This document shows positions 1-9,151 of a DNA stretch of 64,000 nucleotides, piece by piece. This DNA comes from Lysinibacillus sp. B2A1 (GTDB taxonomy: Bacteria > Bacillota > Bacilli > Bacillales_A > Planococcaceae). The stretch's first letter is position 1, and every line of letters begins with the position of its first letter. The position numbers were made by a program, and so were the translations under genes. Where the stretch lies: positions 2,180,501 through 2,244,500 of the forward strand of contig CP027224.1 in the NCBI GenBank assembly GCA_002973635.1, written 5' to 3'. The notes beneath the pieces are model-generated. The model saw only the letters and a program-made list of their open reading frames with translations, ran no database searches and was not told where the DNA came from.

Positions 1-321
1 CAAACATTGGGGAAAATGGTATTTGGACTGCGTGTGGTTTCATTAAAGCATGATAAGCTCACTTGGTCTGATGTGATATTTCGTGATTGGATTGGGCGAA
101 TTATTTGTAATATTTTTATGCCGCTATATATTCTTGTAGTTATTTTACCTGACAATAAAGGTTTACATGATTTCTTTGCAGATACAACCGTAGTGCATGA
201 AAATACGTTTATTGAAAAGGAATTAACACAAACATCACTTCCAATCAGAGAGGAAAGCCTTACAACTGAACCTCTCATAGAAAAAGACATAGACATTATG
301 GAAGAAAAAAAAGAGGAATAG
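1..321 (+). CDS. yteJ: RDD family membrane protein, C-terminal part (YteJ-like)
   Basis: The frame is open from the first base, so the start lies outside the window. The visible 106 residues open with QTLGKMVFGLRVV, the Gly-Lys-x-x-x-Gly-Leu-Arg-Val pattern that follows the first membrane span of RDD proteins. One more hydrophobic segment follows (near NIFMPLYILVVILP), then a charged Glu/Lys-rich tail. RDD proteins are small membrane proteins without one agreed biochemical role. In B. subtilis yteJ sits close to tpx and ytxK, as here, and is co-transcribed with sppA under sigma-W (recalled knowledge; the promoter is not visible here). The symbol rests on position and domain only. Confidence 0.75.
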   Translation, partial: QTLGKMVFGLRVVSLKHDKLTWSDVIFRDWIGRIICNIFMPLYILVVILPDNKGLHDFFADTTVVHENTFIEKELTQTSLPIREESLTTEPLIEKDIDIMEEKKEE

Positions 322-327
322 TAATTT

Positions 328-361
328 GAGCTGTCTCTAGAAAATGAGGCAGCTCTTATTT
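328..361 (+). terminator. Rho-independent terminator after the RDD gene
   Basis: A 10-bp stem (GAGCTGTCTC paired with GAGGCAGCTC, one G-U pair) with an 8-nt loop is followed by TTATTTTG. It separates the RDD gene from tpx. Confidence 0.8.
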
Positions 362-457
362 TGTGGTACCTGAATTGAATTACGGAGTTGTCTTAGTTGC
401 AAACAATTCCCTTCATTTAGTAATATTATGTACATATGATGATTAGGAGGCGTTTAT

Positions 458-961
458 ATGGCACAAGTAACATTTAAAAATGGTCCAGTAACACTTGTAG
501 GTAACGAAGTAAAGGTTGGAGATCAAGCACCAGATTTCACAGTATTAGCGAACGACCTATCACCTGTTACATTAAAAGAATCAGAGGGGAAAATTCGTTT
601 ATTTAGTGTTGTACCATCATTAGATACTGGTGTGTGTGATGCCCAAACACGTCGTTTTAACGAGGAAGCGGCGAACTTAGGTGACAATGTTGTGATTTAC
701 ACAGTATCTGTTGATCTTCCATTTGCTCAAAAACGTTGGTGTGGTGCTGCAGGTATTGATGCTGTTCAAACAGTTTCAGATCACCGTGACCTTTCATTTG
801 GTGAAGCATATGGGGTATACATCCAAGAATTACGTCTTCTAGCGCGTGCAGTTTTTGTGGTGGATGCTAATGACAAAGTGACATATGTGGAATATGTACC
901 AGAGGCAACAAACCATCCAAATTATGAAGCGGCGATTGAGGCTGTCAAAGCACTAGCATAA
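458..961 (+). CDS. tpx: Thiol peroxidase Tpx
   Basis: Atypical 2-Cys peroxiredoxin that reduces H2O2 and organic peroxides in the cytoplasm with electrons from thioredoxin. The 167 residues match the family length. The peroxidatic cysteine is Cys60 in [14 protein letters not shown] and the resolving cysteine is Cys95 in KRWCGAAG, the usual Tpx pair. The ATG is preceded by AGGAGG. The gene lies between its own terminator at 1001-1030 and the one at 328-361, so it is probably monocistronic. Neighbours yteJ and ytxK match the Bacillus order around tpx (ytgI). Confidence 0.96.
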   Translation: MAQVTFKNGPVTLVGNEVKVGDQAPDFTVLANDLSPVTLKESEGKIRLFSVVPSLDTGVCDAQTRRFNEEAANLGDNVVIYTVSVDLPFAQKRWCGAAGIDAVQTVSDHRDLSFGEAYGVYIQELRLLARAVFVVDANDKVTYVEYVPEATNHPNYEAAIEAVKALA

Positions 962-1000
962 AATGCTGCTTTTAGGCTAAGATATTACTAGACAAAGGGG

Positions 1001-1030
1001 GCTGTGACAAGGTTTTGTCACGGCTCTTTT
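1001..1030 (+). terminator. Rho-independent terminator of tpx
   Basis: GCTGTGACAA and TTGTCACGGC form a 10-bp stem followed by TCTTTTC. A GTG at 1004 falls inside this stem, which argues against it being the ytxK start. Confidence 0.8.
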
Positions 1031-1051
1031 CTGCGTGAAAGGAAGTTGGCT

Positions 1052-1981
1052 ATGGAAAATATTGAGAAGTTATTTGGTATGCTTAATGAACATGCTGAGA
1101 AAATAGAAAAAGAACAAGATATTACTTTGCTTGAAGGGGTGCTAGATGGGTTAGAGGCGTGGCTAGATGGAGCAGTTGATTTTTCGCAAGAAGGTGCAAC
1201 AAAGGAAGATGTGCGAAAAGCAATTCAAATTGCTATTTTAAAGGGTATGCGAAAAGGCTCTCAGCCTAATCATCAAATGACACCGGATACACTGGGTTTA
1301 TTAGTTGGCTATTTTGTAGAGCAGATTTTTGCAGATCGTCTAGCAGCAGAAAAAATAGTTATGTTGGATCCAGCGGTTGGTACAGGGAATTTACTACTAA
1401 CGGTTATGAATTTATTAGATGGAAAAATAGAAGCTACTGGTGTCGAGATTGATGAACTGCTTATTCGTTTAGCTGCAGCAACAGCTGATTTGACAGAGCA
1501 GCCGGTGTCTTTATACCGTCAAGATGCTTTAGAAGATTTATTAGTAAACCCAGTGGATGCTATTGTTTGTGATTTACCAGTCGGCTACTATCCGAACGAG
1601 GAAGTAGCATTGAATTATGAATTGTGTCCTTCAGAAGGAATGAGTTTTGCCCATCACTTGTTTATTGAGCAATCCATTAACTACACGAAGGATGGGGGCT
1701 ATTTATTCTTCCTTGCACCATCACATCTTTTTGATTCTGAGCAATCTAAGCAATTGCATAAATATATCCAGAAGCATGCTTGGATTCAAGCAATTATTCA
1801 GCTGCCCGATACAATGTTTGCCAATAGAGCACTTGAGAAAAGCATTGTTATCCTGCAAAAGCAGGCTCAAGACTTTAAGGCTCCTAAAGAGGTATTGCTG
1901 GCAAAGGTACCAAATATGCAAAATAAACAAGCCCTAGCAATGTTCTTTGAAAAAGTGAAAATGTGGAGAGACGGTAAATAA
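1052..1981 (+). CDS. ytxK: Class I SAM-dependent methyltransferase, YtxK family
   Basis: Protein of 309 residues related to N6-adenine DNA methyltransferases of the type I restriction HsdM kind, but free-standing. The SAM-binding motif DPAVGTGN is at residues 106-113. The catalytic (N/D)PP(Y/F) position reads DLPVGYYP, so the motif is atypical, as I recall for YtxK proteins, and true DNA methylation is uncertain. The ATG at 1052 is chosen because GAAAGGAAG precedes it. The in-frame GTG at 1004 lies inside the tpx terminator. No restriction gene is adjacent, and the position next to tpx is the conserved Bacillales one. Substrate unknown. Confidence 0.85.
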   Translation: MENIEKLFGMLNEHAEKIEKEQDITLLEGVLDGLEAWLDGAVDFSQEGATKEDVRKAIQIAILKGMRKGSQPNHQMTPDTLGLLVGYFVEQIFADRLAAEKIVMLDPAVGTGNLLLTVMNLLDGKIEATGVEIDELLIRLAAATADLTEQPVSLYRQDALEDLLVNPVDAIVCDLPVGYYPNEEVALNYELCPSEGMSFAHHLFIEQSINYTKDGGYLFFLAPSHLFDSEQSKQLHKYIQKHAWIQAIIQLPDTMFANRALEKSIVILQKQAQDFKAPKEVLLAKVPNMQNKQALAMFFEKVKMWRDGK

Positions 1982-1983
1982 TT

Positions 1984-2015
1984 AAAAAGGTATCCAATAT
2001 TGGATACCTTTTTAT
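1984..2015. terminator. Bidirectional terminator between ytxK and the stress-protein gene
   Basis: AAAAAGGTATCCA-ATAT-TGGATACCTTTTT is a near-perfect palindrome with T-runs on both strands. It serves the converging ytxK (plus) and usp (minus) transcripts. Confidence 0.9.
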
Positions 2016-2018
2016 GTA

Positions 2019-2471
2019 CTAATTATTTTCAGGTGTACGAATAACAAGTACGTCACATTTTGCTGAGCGTACGATTGCTTCAGATACTGAACCGATTAGG
2101 AAGCGTTCTACTGCATTTAGACCAGTTGCACCACAGATGATTAAATCTGCGTCTACGATGTTAGAAAGCTCTTTCGTAATGATATTTTTTGGTGAGCCAT
2201 ATTCAATTACAAGGTTAATGTTTGTTAAGCCTTCATCTTCAGCTTGTTTTTTGTAACCATTTAATAGTTCCTCAGAGAATGCTTGAGCACGCTCAGCAAT
2301 TGAACGATCATAAGCTTCGATTGCAGCAAATGAACGTGTGTCAATAACATTTACTAGGTTTAACACAGCACCTTCGTTACGTTTTGCCACGTCAATTGAT
2401 TTACGGAAAGCGTATTCTGCCTCCTTAGAACCGTCTACTGCAACTACAATGCTTTTATAATGATTAGCCAT
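2019..2471 (-). CDS. Universal stress protein UspA family
   Basis: Small cytoplasmic nucleotide-binding protein of 150 residues with one Usp domain. The ATP-binding signature G-2x-G-9x-G-S is intact: Gly114, Gly117, Gly127 and Ser128 in GATGLNAVERFLIGS. It therefore belongs to the ATP-binding subclass rather than the UspA type that does not bind ATP. N-terminal SIVVAVDGS carries the conserved Asp13. A GGGAGG site precedes the ATG, and a TATAAT -10 box lies on the minus strand at 2502-2507. Such proteins are usually induced in stress or stationary phase; the partner here is unknown. Confidence 0.92.
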   Translation of the reverse strand: MANHYKSIVVAVDGSKEAEYAFRKSIDVAKRNEGAVLNLVNVIDTRSFAAIEAYDRSIAERAQAFSEELLNGYKKQAEDEGLTNINLVIEYGSPKNIITKELSNIVDADLIICGATGLNAVERFLIGSVSEAIVRSAKCDVLVIRTPENN

Positions 2472-2915
2472 TTGAATTACCTCCCTGATTTATATATTCT
2501 GATTATACCAAATGATTTTCTAAAGGAAATACTTTCCGAAAGAAAAAATGTGAAAAAGTGAAGGTTTTTATTGTGAAAATGCAATAATATCAATTTTCCT
2601 CATATAATATTGTTCAAAGAACAGTACTTCTGCTATAGAAATCCTCCATAAAAACGAAGATTACATTTCGTTATAGGTGTGTTGGTGAGTTTGCATTTTT
2701 TTGAATAATAATTATGTGCTTCTTTAAAGTATATTGTAAATAATTTGAAAATTTTGTATTTTGGAAATGTTGTTAATTTTAGTTGTAATCGCTTTATTTA
2801 AAGCATTTTTTGATTATGTTTGGTAATATGGAAATGCAAGGGGTGCATCAATACGGAAAATCGTATTTAACAAAAATGATGCTAATTTCTTAGGCAATGG
2901 AAGGGGATAGGGAAG
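2472..2915. promoter_or_regulatory. Divergent promoter region between usp and ald
   Basis: A 444-base A/T-rich gap with no supported gene. It holds the usp -10 TATAAT (minus strand, 2502-2507) and must carry the ald promoter. A long 5' region before ald suggests regulation, but I recognise no specific operator. No PucR-type AdeR gene is adjacent. Confidence 0.5.
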
Positions 2916-4031
2916 ATGAAGATTGGTATTCCAAAAGAGATTAAAAACAATGAAAATCGTGTAGCAATGACACCAGCTGGGGTTGTTACATTAACACATG
3001 CTGGTCATGAAGTGTTCATTGAAACAGGTGCAGGCTTAGGATCAAGCTTTACAGATGCAGACTACCAAGCAGCAGGTGCTCACATTGTTGAAACGGCAAA
3101 AGAGGCATGGTCACAAGAAATGATCATGAAGGTAAAGGAACCTGTTGCATCAGAATATGATTACTTCAATGAGGGTCAAATCCTATTCACTTATTTGCAT
3201 TTAGCACCAGAGATTGAATTAACGCAGGCTCTTTTAAATAAAAAAGTTGTTGGTATCGCTTATGAAACAGTACAATTAGCAAATGGTTCTTTACCTCTAT
3301 TAACACCAATGAGTGAGGTTGCAGGTAAAATGGCAACACAAATCGGTGCACAGTTCCTTGAGAGAAACCACGCAGGTAAAGGAATTTTACTAGGCGGAGT
3401 ATCTGGTGTACCCCGCGGTAAAGTAACTGTTATTGGTGGTGGTATTGCTGGAACAAATGCAGCAAAAATAGCTGTTGGTATGGGTGCCGATGTAACAGTA
3501 ATTGATTTAAGCCCAGAGCGTTTACGACAATTAGAAGATTTATTTGGTCGGGATGTTCAAACTTTAATGTCTAATCCATATAATATTGCAGAATCAGTGA
3601 AAAACTCAGATTTAGTAGTTGGAGCTGTTTTAATTCCTGGAGCTAAGGCACCAAAGCTTGTTTCTGAGGAAATGATTAAGTCTATGCAGCCAGGCTCAGT
3701 AGTTGTGGATATTGCCATTGATCAAGGTGGAATTTTTGCAACATCTGATCGTGTGACGACACATGATGACCCAACATATGTTAAACATGGTGTTGTGCAT
3801 TATGCTGTAGCAAACATGCCAGGTGCAGTTCCTCGTACTTCAACGATTGCTTTAACAAATAATACAATTCCTTATGCACTGCAAATTGCGAATAAGGGAT
3901 ATAAACAAGCATGCCTTGATAACCCTGCACTGAAAAAAGGGGTAAATACGTTAGATGGACAACTTGTTTACAAGGCGGTAGCTGATTCTCAAGGTCTACC
4001 ATTTGTTGATGTGGATGAATTAATTCAATAA
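2916..4031 (+). CDS. ald: Alanine dehydrogenase
   Basis: NAD-dependent interconversion of L-alanine with pyruvate and ammonia. In Bacillales it feeds alanine to central metabolism and is important for sporulation. All 371 residues are present. Expected catalytic residues are Lys74 (KVKEP), His95 (YLHLAP) and Asp269 (AIDQGG). The Rossmann signature is GGGIAGTNA near residues 174-182, followed by VTVIDLSP. An AAGGGGA site precedes the ATG. A strong terminator at 4043-4086 makes it monocistronic. Confidence 0.97.
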   Translation: MKIGIPKEIKNNENRVAMTPAGVVTLTHAGHEVFIETGAGLGSSFTDADYQAAGAHIVETAKEAWSQEMIMKVKEPVASEYDYFNEGQILFTYLHLAPEIELTQALLNKKVVGIAYETVQLANGSLPLLTPMSEVAGKMATQIGAQFLERNHAGKGILLGGVSGVPRGKVTVIGGGIAGTNAAKIAVGMGADVTVIDLSPERLRQLEDLFGRDVQTLMSNPYNIAESVKNSDLVVGAVLIPGAKAPKLVSEEMIKSMQPGSVVVDIAIDQGGIFATSDRVTTHDDPTYVKHGVVHYAVANMPGAVPRTSTIALTNNTIPYALQIANKGYKQACLDNPALKKGVNTLDGQLVYKAVADSQGLPFVDVDELIQ

Positions 4032-4042
4032 TTGATATAGCA

Positions 4043-4086
4043 AAAGGAAGCAACTATGAGAAAACTCATTGTGCTTCCTTTTTTGA
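4043..4086 (+). terminator. Rho-independent terminator of ald
   Basis: AAGGAAGCA...ATGAG pairs with CTCAT...TGCTTCCTT around an AAAA loop, followed by a T6 run. It may also end the converging minus-strand peptidase transcript. Confidence 0.85.
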
Positions 4087-4108
4087 TTTAAATGTAGTTA
4101 GTAATCAA

Positions 4109-5197
4109 TTAAAGCACAATTAATTCCTTTTGGAACTTTGTCAGCACTTCTACTCCGTCTTTTGTAACAACCACGTCATCTTCAATGCGGACACCTGTTA
4201 CATCAGATTTGTAGATACCTGGTTCAATTGTAAAGACCATTCCTTCTTCCATAATCAGTTCATTTGCACCTGTCACTGAAGGGAATTCATGTACGGAAAT
4301 GCCAAGGCCATGACCTAGTCGATGTGTGAAATACTCTCCAAAACCAGCATCAGTAATCGTGTCACGGGCAATTTTATCTAACTCCATTGCACGGACACCT
4401 GGCTTTACAGCGGCAATAGCATTTGTATTTGCAGCTAAGACAGTATTATAAATTTCCTTTTGCGCTTCACTTGGTTCACCAAAGGCAACTGTACGTGTAA
4501 TATCAGAGCAATAACCATCGTAATTAACACCAAGATCAAATAATACCATATCGCCTTTTTCAATTTTGCGAGAACCTGGTATACCGTGTGGAGAGGCTGT
4601 TTTTGGTCCACTCAATACCGTTGTTTCAAAGGACATTTTACAGCCTTTTTCTTGAATAGCACTTTCAATAGCTGTTAAAATTTCCATTTCTGTTTTTCCT
4701 TCAGCGATTTCCTTACAGCCTACTTCAATTGCATAGTCTGCTAGTTCAGCAGCTTTACGTAATTTTTCTAACTCATTTTCATCTTTAATAACACGCATAG
4801 TATTAATTTTTTCATCAAGACGGACAAAATTCGCTTCCAAAAATGATTGTTGCAGCGCTTCTAAACGCTCTACATTGAGGTGAGCTTTTTCAATGGCAAA
4901 TGCTGATGGATTCACATTTCGTTCTTTTATAGCTTGGGCAAGAACTTCCATGGAGTTTTCCGTATCTTGGTGACCAATCACCTCATATGACCAGCCAGCA
5001 GCCTTCGCATCTGGAATCTCCATTTGAGGACAAATTAAAAAAGGATCTGCGTTTTTGAAAACCATCACGCCTAGTAATCGCTCATGTGGATTACTTTTAA
5101 AGCCAGAAACGTAAAAAACATTATCTGGTGTTGTTACGAAAGCGGCATCAATTTGGTTTTGTTGTAAATAGTTTTGAATTTCTTCAACCTTTGACAT
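4109..5197 (-). CDS. M24B family metallopeptidase (Xaa-Pro dipeptidase/aminopeptidase P-like)
   Basis: Cytoplasmic pita-bread-fold peptidase, 362 residues, predicted to cut peptides with proline in the second position. The N-terminal creatinase-like domain covers about residues 1-130 and the catalytic domain 135-362. All five metal ligands are visible: Asp221, Asp232 (GYCSDITRT), His296 (HRLGHGLG), Glu325 (FTIEPG) and Glu339 (VRIEDD). The length fits PepQ-like dipeptidases. An AGGAGG site stands before the ATG. It is transcribed toward ald from a single-gene unit. Dipeptidase and aminopeptidase P activities cannot be separated from sequence alone. Confidence 0.93.
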   Translation of the reverse strand: MSKVEEIQNYLQQNQIDAAFVTTPDNVFYVSGFKSNPHERLLGVMVFKNADPFLICPQMEIPDAKAAGWSYEVIGHQDTENSMEVLAQAIKERNVNPSAFAIEKAHLNVERLEALQQSFLEANFVRLDEKINTMRVIKDENELEKLRKAAELADYAIEVGCKEIAEGKTEMEILTAIESAIQEKGCKMSFETTVLSGPKTASPHGIPGSRKIEKGDMVLFDLGVNYDGYCSDITRTVAFGEPSEAQKEIYNTVLAANTNAIAAVKPGVRAMELDKIARDTITDAGFGEYFTHRLGHGLGISVHEFPSVTGANELIMEEGMVFTIEPGIYKSDVTGVRIEDDVVVTKDGVEVLTKFQKELIVL

Positions 5198-5541
5198 AGA
5201 TATATCCTCCTCTTGTTGCTGAAAAGATTTTTTACTGCTGAAGCTTTCTTGATGAGGCTTCGACTTTTGAGTGGGTCATCACCTTTATTCAAATCAGCCT
5301 CGATGCTTTTTATAGCTAATGAAATGAATAATTGTCTCTTAAACGTAAAGTTTGTTACATAAGACAATATTATTCTCCCTATAAGCATATCAAAAAAAGG
5401 GAAAATGCGCATGAATAGCGAATAAAAATTAAAGAGAGCATATTGTTTAATGGTAATCGTAATGTTTTACTAATTACCAGCTAACCAATTTGACCTTTTC
5501 GATACATTTATTCGTAACAATAGTGCAAGGAGGAATTATAA
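5198..5541. other. Intergenic region upstream of the M24 peptidase and ytkL
   Basis: A 344-base divergent gap. It contains the start signals of both genes (AAGGAGG before ytkL at 5527-5534). A minus-strand open frame of 92 codons (5134-5412) runs into the peptidase gene. It has no good ribosome site and I do not treat it as a gene. Confidence 0.4.
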
Positions 5542-6225
5542 ATGGAAATAAGTTATCATGGACATTCCGTTGTTAAAATCCAAACTCATGGGAAAACAAT
5601 ATTGATTGATCCTTTCATTAATGGGAATGGACAAACAGATTTAAAGGTTGCGGAAGAGGCACCAGATATTATTATATTGACGCATGGACATAATGATCAC
5701 GTTGGTGATACGGTTGAGCTTGCAAAGAAGAAAGAGGCACTTGTTATTGCACCAAATGAGCTAGCCAATTGGATTTCTTGGCAAGGAGTGAAAGCGCATC
5801 CAATGCATATTGGGGGTGCTAGGGTATTTGATTTTGGAAAAGTGAAATTCACGCAGGCATTCCATGGTTCTTCTTATATAACTGAAAGTAATGAAATTAT
5901 TTATATGGGCATGCCAGCTGGAGTTTTATTATTTATTGAAGGATTAACCATCTATCATGCAGGAGATACAGCGCTGTTTAGTGATATGAAATTAATTGGT
6001 GAACGTCATCCGATTGATATTGCCTTTATACCAATTGGGGATAATTTCACTATGGGACCAGAAGATGCTGCATGTGCAGTTGCATTTTTAAAGCCGAAAA
6101 TTGTCGTACCAATTCATTACAATACATTTCCTCCAATCGAGCAGGATCCACAAATTTTTGCGGAGCTAGTGCAGAATTCAGAGGTTCAAATTTTAAAAGC
6201 GGGTGAAAAAGTAAACTGTTCCTAA
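5542..6225 (+). CDS. ytkL: Metallo-beta-lactamase-fold hydrolase, UPF0173 (YtkL)
   Basis: Protein of 227 residues with the metal-binding HxHxDH motif at residues 48-53 (HGHNDH), the later ligand histidine in [14 protein letters not shown], and a C-terminal PIHYNTFPP. These mark the UPF0173 branch of metallo-beta-lactamase-fold hydrolases (UlaG-like), presumably cytoplasmic. The natural substrate is not established. AAGGAGG lies 8 bases before the ATG. It is followed by ytoI, as in Bacillus, and may share its transcript. Confidence 0.93.
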   Translation: MEISYHGHSVVKIQTHGKTILIDPFINGNGQTDLKVAEEAPDIIILTHGHNDHVGDTVELAKKKEALVIAPNELANWISWQGVKAHPMHIGGARVFDFGKVKFTQAFHGSSYITESNEIIYMGMPAGVLLFIEGLTIYHAGDTALFSDMKLIGERHPIDIAFIPIGDNFTMGPEDAACAVAFLKPKIVVPIHYNTFPPIEQDPQIFAELVQNSEVQILKAGEKVNCS

Positions 6226-6377
6226 TCTGTGACACTGCTGTACTATATAAATTGACACCACGTGCATAGTTGAAACGATGGGAAAAGTTAAACAAATTCA
6301 TCACTTTATATTAAATATTTTTCTAAAATATATGGTACACTAAGAGCAGAAATGATGCTTGAGGAATAGGTGATATT

Positions 6378-7685
6378 TTGTCTACAAAACATGAGAAAAT
6401 TTTACAATACATCGAATCACTACCCGTGGGCGATAAAATTTCAGTACGTCAAATTGCAAAAGAAATGCAAGTTAGTGAAGGAACGGCTTACCGTGCTATT
6501 AAGGAAGCGGAGAATCGCCGTTTAGTTAGCTCTATTGAACGGGTTGGAACAATTCGTATTGAAAAGAAAAAGAAAGAAAATATTGAACGCTTAACATTTG
6601 CTGAAATTGTAAATATTGTTGATGGCCAGGTTTTAGGTGGGAAATCAGGACTACATAAAACGTTGACAAAATTTGTGATTGGGGCGATGCAATTAGAGGA
6701 TATGATGCGTTATACAGATGCAGGAAGCTTGCTCATCGTTGGTAACCGTATTAAAGCCCATGAGAATGCGCTACGAGCTGGTGCGGCTGTTTTAATAACT
6801 GGTGGTTTTGATACAACGGAGGATAATAAGCAACTTGCAGATTCATTAGATCTGCCAATCATTTCAACAAGCTACGATACGTTTACAGTAGCGACGATGA
6901 TTAACAGAGCAATTTATGACCAATTAATCAAAAAGGATATTTTATTTATCGAGGATATTTATGTCCCAATGACAGATACAGCGGTCCTAAAAAATGATGA
7001 AACAATTCATCATTTCCAAAAGCTGAACGAACGAACTACACACGGTGCTTTTCCAGTGGTGACAGCTAATAATAAGCTTGTCGGGATGATTACTGTGAAA
7101 GACGTAATTGGTCGAGAAGAAACCGAGCTTATTGAAAAGGTAATGACTAAAAATCCAATTGCTGGGTCAATGAAAATGAGTGTTGCGTCTGCAGGACACC
7201 GTATGATTTGGGAAGGCATTGATTTGTTACCAATCGTTAATGATGATACGATTTTACAAGGTGTAATCAGCCGTCAAGATGTGCTTAAGGCACTTCAGCT
7301 TGCACAAAGACAGCCTCAGCATGGGGAAACGATTGATGATTTAGTAAAAAATGAAATGAAGGTACTTGGAGATGAAGATTTAATCGTAGAGTTTAAAGTA
7401 ACACCTCAAATGACAAACCAATATGGGGCAATTTCTTACGGAGCATTTACTACTTTATTAGCAGAAGTTGGTTCATTTGCATTAAAACGCCGTAAGCGAG
7501 GCGATGCCGTTGCCGAAAACATGACGATTTATTTCATCAAACCTGTGCAAATGGAAAGTACACTTACTGTAAAACCTCGAATTTTAGACATGAGTCGTAA
7601 ATTTGTGAAAATGGACTTTGAGGTGTTTAATCAGCAAATGCTAGTTGGGAAGGCAATGATGATGTTCCAGCTCTTGGAACGCTAA
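6378..7685 (+). CDS. ytoI: DRTGG/CBS/hotdog multidomain regulator-like protein YtoI
   Basis: A 435-residue protein with four modules: a winged-helix-like N-terminus (about 1-65, VSEGTAYRAIKEAE), a DRTGG domain (about 70-180), two CBS motifs that normally bind adenine nucleotides (about 190-310) and a C-terminal hotdog thioesterase-like domain (about 325-430). The combination is typical of YtoI. Its biochemical role is unknown, and nucleotide-sensing regulation is the natural inference. The start is TTG at 6378 behind GAGGAATAGGTGAT; no ATG or GTG alternative preserves the helix-turn-helix. Confidence 0.9.
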   Translation: MSTKHEKILQYIESLPVGDKISVRQIAKEMQVSEGTAYRAIKEAENRRLVSSIERVGTIRIEKKKKENIERLTFAEIVNIVDGQVLGGKSGLHKTLTKFVIGAMQLEDMMRYTDAGSLLIVGNRIKAHENALRAGAAVLITGGFDTTEDNKQLADSLDLPIISTSYDTFTVATMINRAIYDQLIKKDILFIEDIYVPMTDTAVLKNDETIHHFQKLNERTTHGAFPVVTANNKLVGMITVKDVIGREETELIEKVMTKNPIAGSMKMSVASAGHRMIWEGIDLLPIVNDDTILQGVISRQDVLKALQLAQRQPQHGETIDDLVKNEMKVLGDEDLIVEFKVTPQMTNQYGAISYGAFTTLLAEVGSFALKRRKRGDAVAENMTIYFIKPVQMESTLTVKPRILDMSRKFVKMDFEVFNQQMLVGKAMMMFQLLER

Positions 7686-7691
7686 GCTGGC

Positions 7692-7736
7692 AAAAGGGAT
7701 GGCCTAGTGGGAATATTAGGCCATCCCTTATTTTTT
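7692..7736. terminator. Terminator after ytoI, shared with ytpI
   Basis: AAGGGATGGCCTA and TTAGGCCATCCCTT form a strong stem followed by ATTTTTTG on the plus strand. The minus-strand side has a shorter T-run and could also end ytpI. Confidence 0.9.
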
Positions 7737-7738
7737 GC

Positions 7739-8044
7739 TTATCGATTAATACGGTACTCCTCTTCAACAAATTGACCGTAGTGTCGTACCTTTTTGATAT
7801 TTTCAATAATAACAAAGATGCCTAAAACGACAAGAATTGCTACAATAATAAATGTGTATAATCCAGGGAATAAATAAGCTTGGTTTAAACCAAAAACAAG
7901 TATAAAGGCACCAAAACTTACATTCGCTTTGCTTTTGTACCAATTTTTCGCAATCGGTAATGGAGAGCGGAATTGTTTTGTTTTAAAATAAAAATAAAAA
8001 ACAAATGATATGATTATGGTAAACACAAAAATTAAATTGAGCAT
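7739..8044 (-). CDS. ytpI: YtpI-like small membrane protein
   Basis: A 101-residue integral membrane protein with three predicted hydrophobic segments (near residues 2-18, 42-58 and 62-80) and a basic linker KTKQFRSPLPIAKNW between the first two. The C-terminus ends YGQFVEEEYRINR. The pattern and the place between ytoI and nrnA match YtpI of Bacillus. Function unknown. The ATG at 8042-8044 is chosen because AGGAGG lies 7 bases upstream; a longer in-frame ATG at 8071 lacks a site. Confidence 0.85.
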   Translation of the reverse strand: MLNLIFVFTIIISFVFYFYFKTKQFRSPLPIAKNWYKSKANVSFGAFILVFGLNQAYLFPGLYTFIIVAILVVLGIFVIIENIKKVRHYGQFVEEEYRINR

Positions 8045-8134
8045 AGTAAACCTCCTAGCATAACTAGACATTATTGTAACGATTATTGATGAAAAATGCT
8101 AACGGTTATTACTATCATTTTGGGGGAAATTATA

Positions 8135-9088
8135 TTGAAACGACAAATCATCGACACAATTGCTTTATATGAGACAATCATTATTCATCGCCATGTACGT
8201 CCTGATCCAGATGCTTATGGTTCTCAACAAGGTTTAAAAGAATTAATTTTAGCCAACTATCCAGGAAAAAAAGTTTTTGCTGTAGGTGAGCATGATGATT
8301 CTTTAACATTTATGGCACAGCCTGATCAAGTTACTGATGATGTTTATGATAATGCTCTAGTGATTGTTACGGATACTGCAAATACTGAACGTGTCGACGA
8401 CCAACGCTATACAAAGGGCAAGATGGTCATAAAAATCGATCATCATCCAAATGATGATGCATATGGTGATCTATTGTGGGTGGACACGACAGCTAGCTCT
8501 TGTAGTGAAATGATTTATGAGCTTTTTGAGGAAGGTCGCAATGTAGCCAACTGGTCGCTATCTACGGCTACTGCTAGATTGTTATTTGCTGGTATTGTGG
8601 GTGATACAGGAAGATTTCAATTTCCAAGTACAACAGCGAAAACATTTAAAATTGCTGCAGAACTCATTACATATGATTTTGATCGAAATCAGATTTTTGA
8701 TGGTATGTATGAAATGGAACAAAAATTATTAAATTTACAGGGTTATATTTATCAAAATTTTGAAATGAATGAGCATGGGGCAGCACATATAAAGTTGACA
8801 AAAGAATTGCTAACAGAATTCGATGCTGTTCCGTCAGAGGCTTCTCTTTTAGTAGGTTGCCTTGGAAGTGTAAAAGGTATTTGTGCATGGGTTGTGTTTA
8901 TAGAGGAGGGAGAACAAATTAGAGTACGTTTGCGCTCGAAAGGCCCTATTATAAATACGCTAGCGAAGGAATTCAATGGTGGAGGACACCCATTAGCTTC
9001 AGGTGCAACTGCTCATTCATGGGAGGAAGCGGATTGTGTGATAAATCGTTTACAGGCAATTTGTCAAACGTATCGCTTAAATAACTAA
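8135..9088 (+). CDS. nrnA: Bifunctional oligoribonuclease/pAp phosphatase NrnA
   Basis: DHH/DHHA1 phosphoesterase that degrades 2-5 nt RNAs to mononucleotides and removes 3'-phosphate from pAp, linking RNA turnover to sulfate assimilation. It has 317 residues, close to B. subtilis YtqI. The DHH motif is in IKIDHHPNDD, further metal residues are in HRHVRPDPDAYGS, and the C-terminal DHHA1 motif is GGGHPLASGA. The TTG start at 8135 has GGGGGAAA 7 bases upstream and gives the family N-terminus LKRQIIDTIALYETI. An upstream ATG at 8096 adds an unrelated hydrophobic stretch and lacks a site. Confidence 0.93.
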   Translation: MKRQIIDTIALYETIIIHRHVRPDPDAYGSQQGLKELILANYPGKKVFAVGEHDDSLTFMAQPDQVTDDVYDNALVIVTDTANTERVDDQRYTKGKMVIKIDHHPNDDAYGDLLWVDTTASSCSEMIYELFEEGRNVANWSLSTATARLLFAGIVGDTGRFQFPSTTAKTFKIAAELITYDFDRNQIFDGMYEMEQKLLNLQGYIYQNFEMNEHGAAHIKLTKELLTEFDAVPSEASLLVGCLGSVKGICAWVVFIEEGEQIRVRLRSKGPIINTLAKEFNGGGHPLASGATAHSWEEADCVINRLQAICQTYRLNN

Positions 9089-9151
9089 CAATATACTATA
9101 GGTATTATCATAATCAAAAACGAAGTAATACCAAGAAAGGAAGGGATTCAT

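Noticed and set aside
1004..1051. GTG at 1004 as ytxK start
   Set aside because: It lies inside the tpx terminator stem; the ATG at 1052 has a proper ribosome site.
1052..1981. ytxK as part of a restriction-modification system
   Set aside because: No restriction or specificity subunit nearby, and the catalytic NPPY position is altered.
5134..5412. 92-codon minus-strand frame upstream of and overlapping the M24 peptidase
   Set aside because: Overlaps a firm gene on the same strand, lacks a ribosome site and resembles no family. Its middle part looks somewhat protein-like, so it is kept only as a remark.
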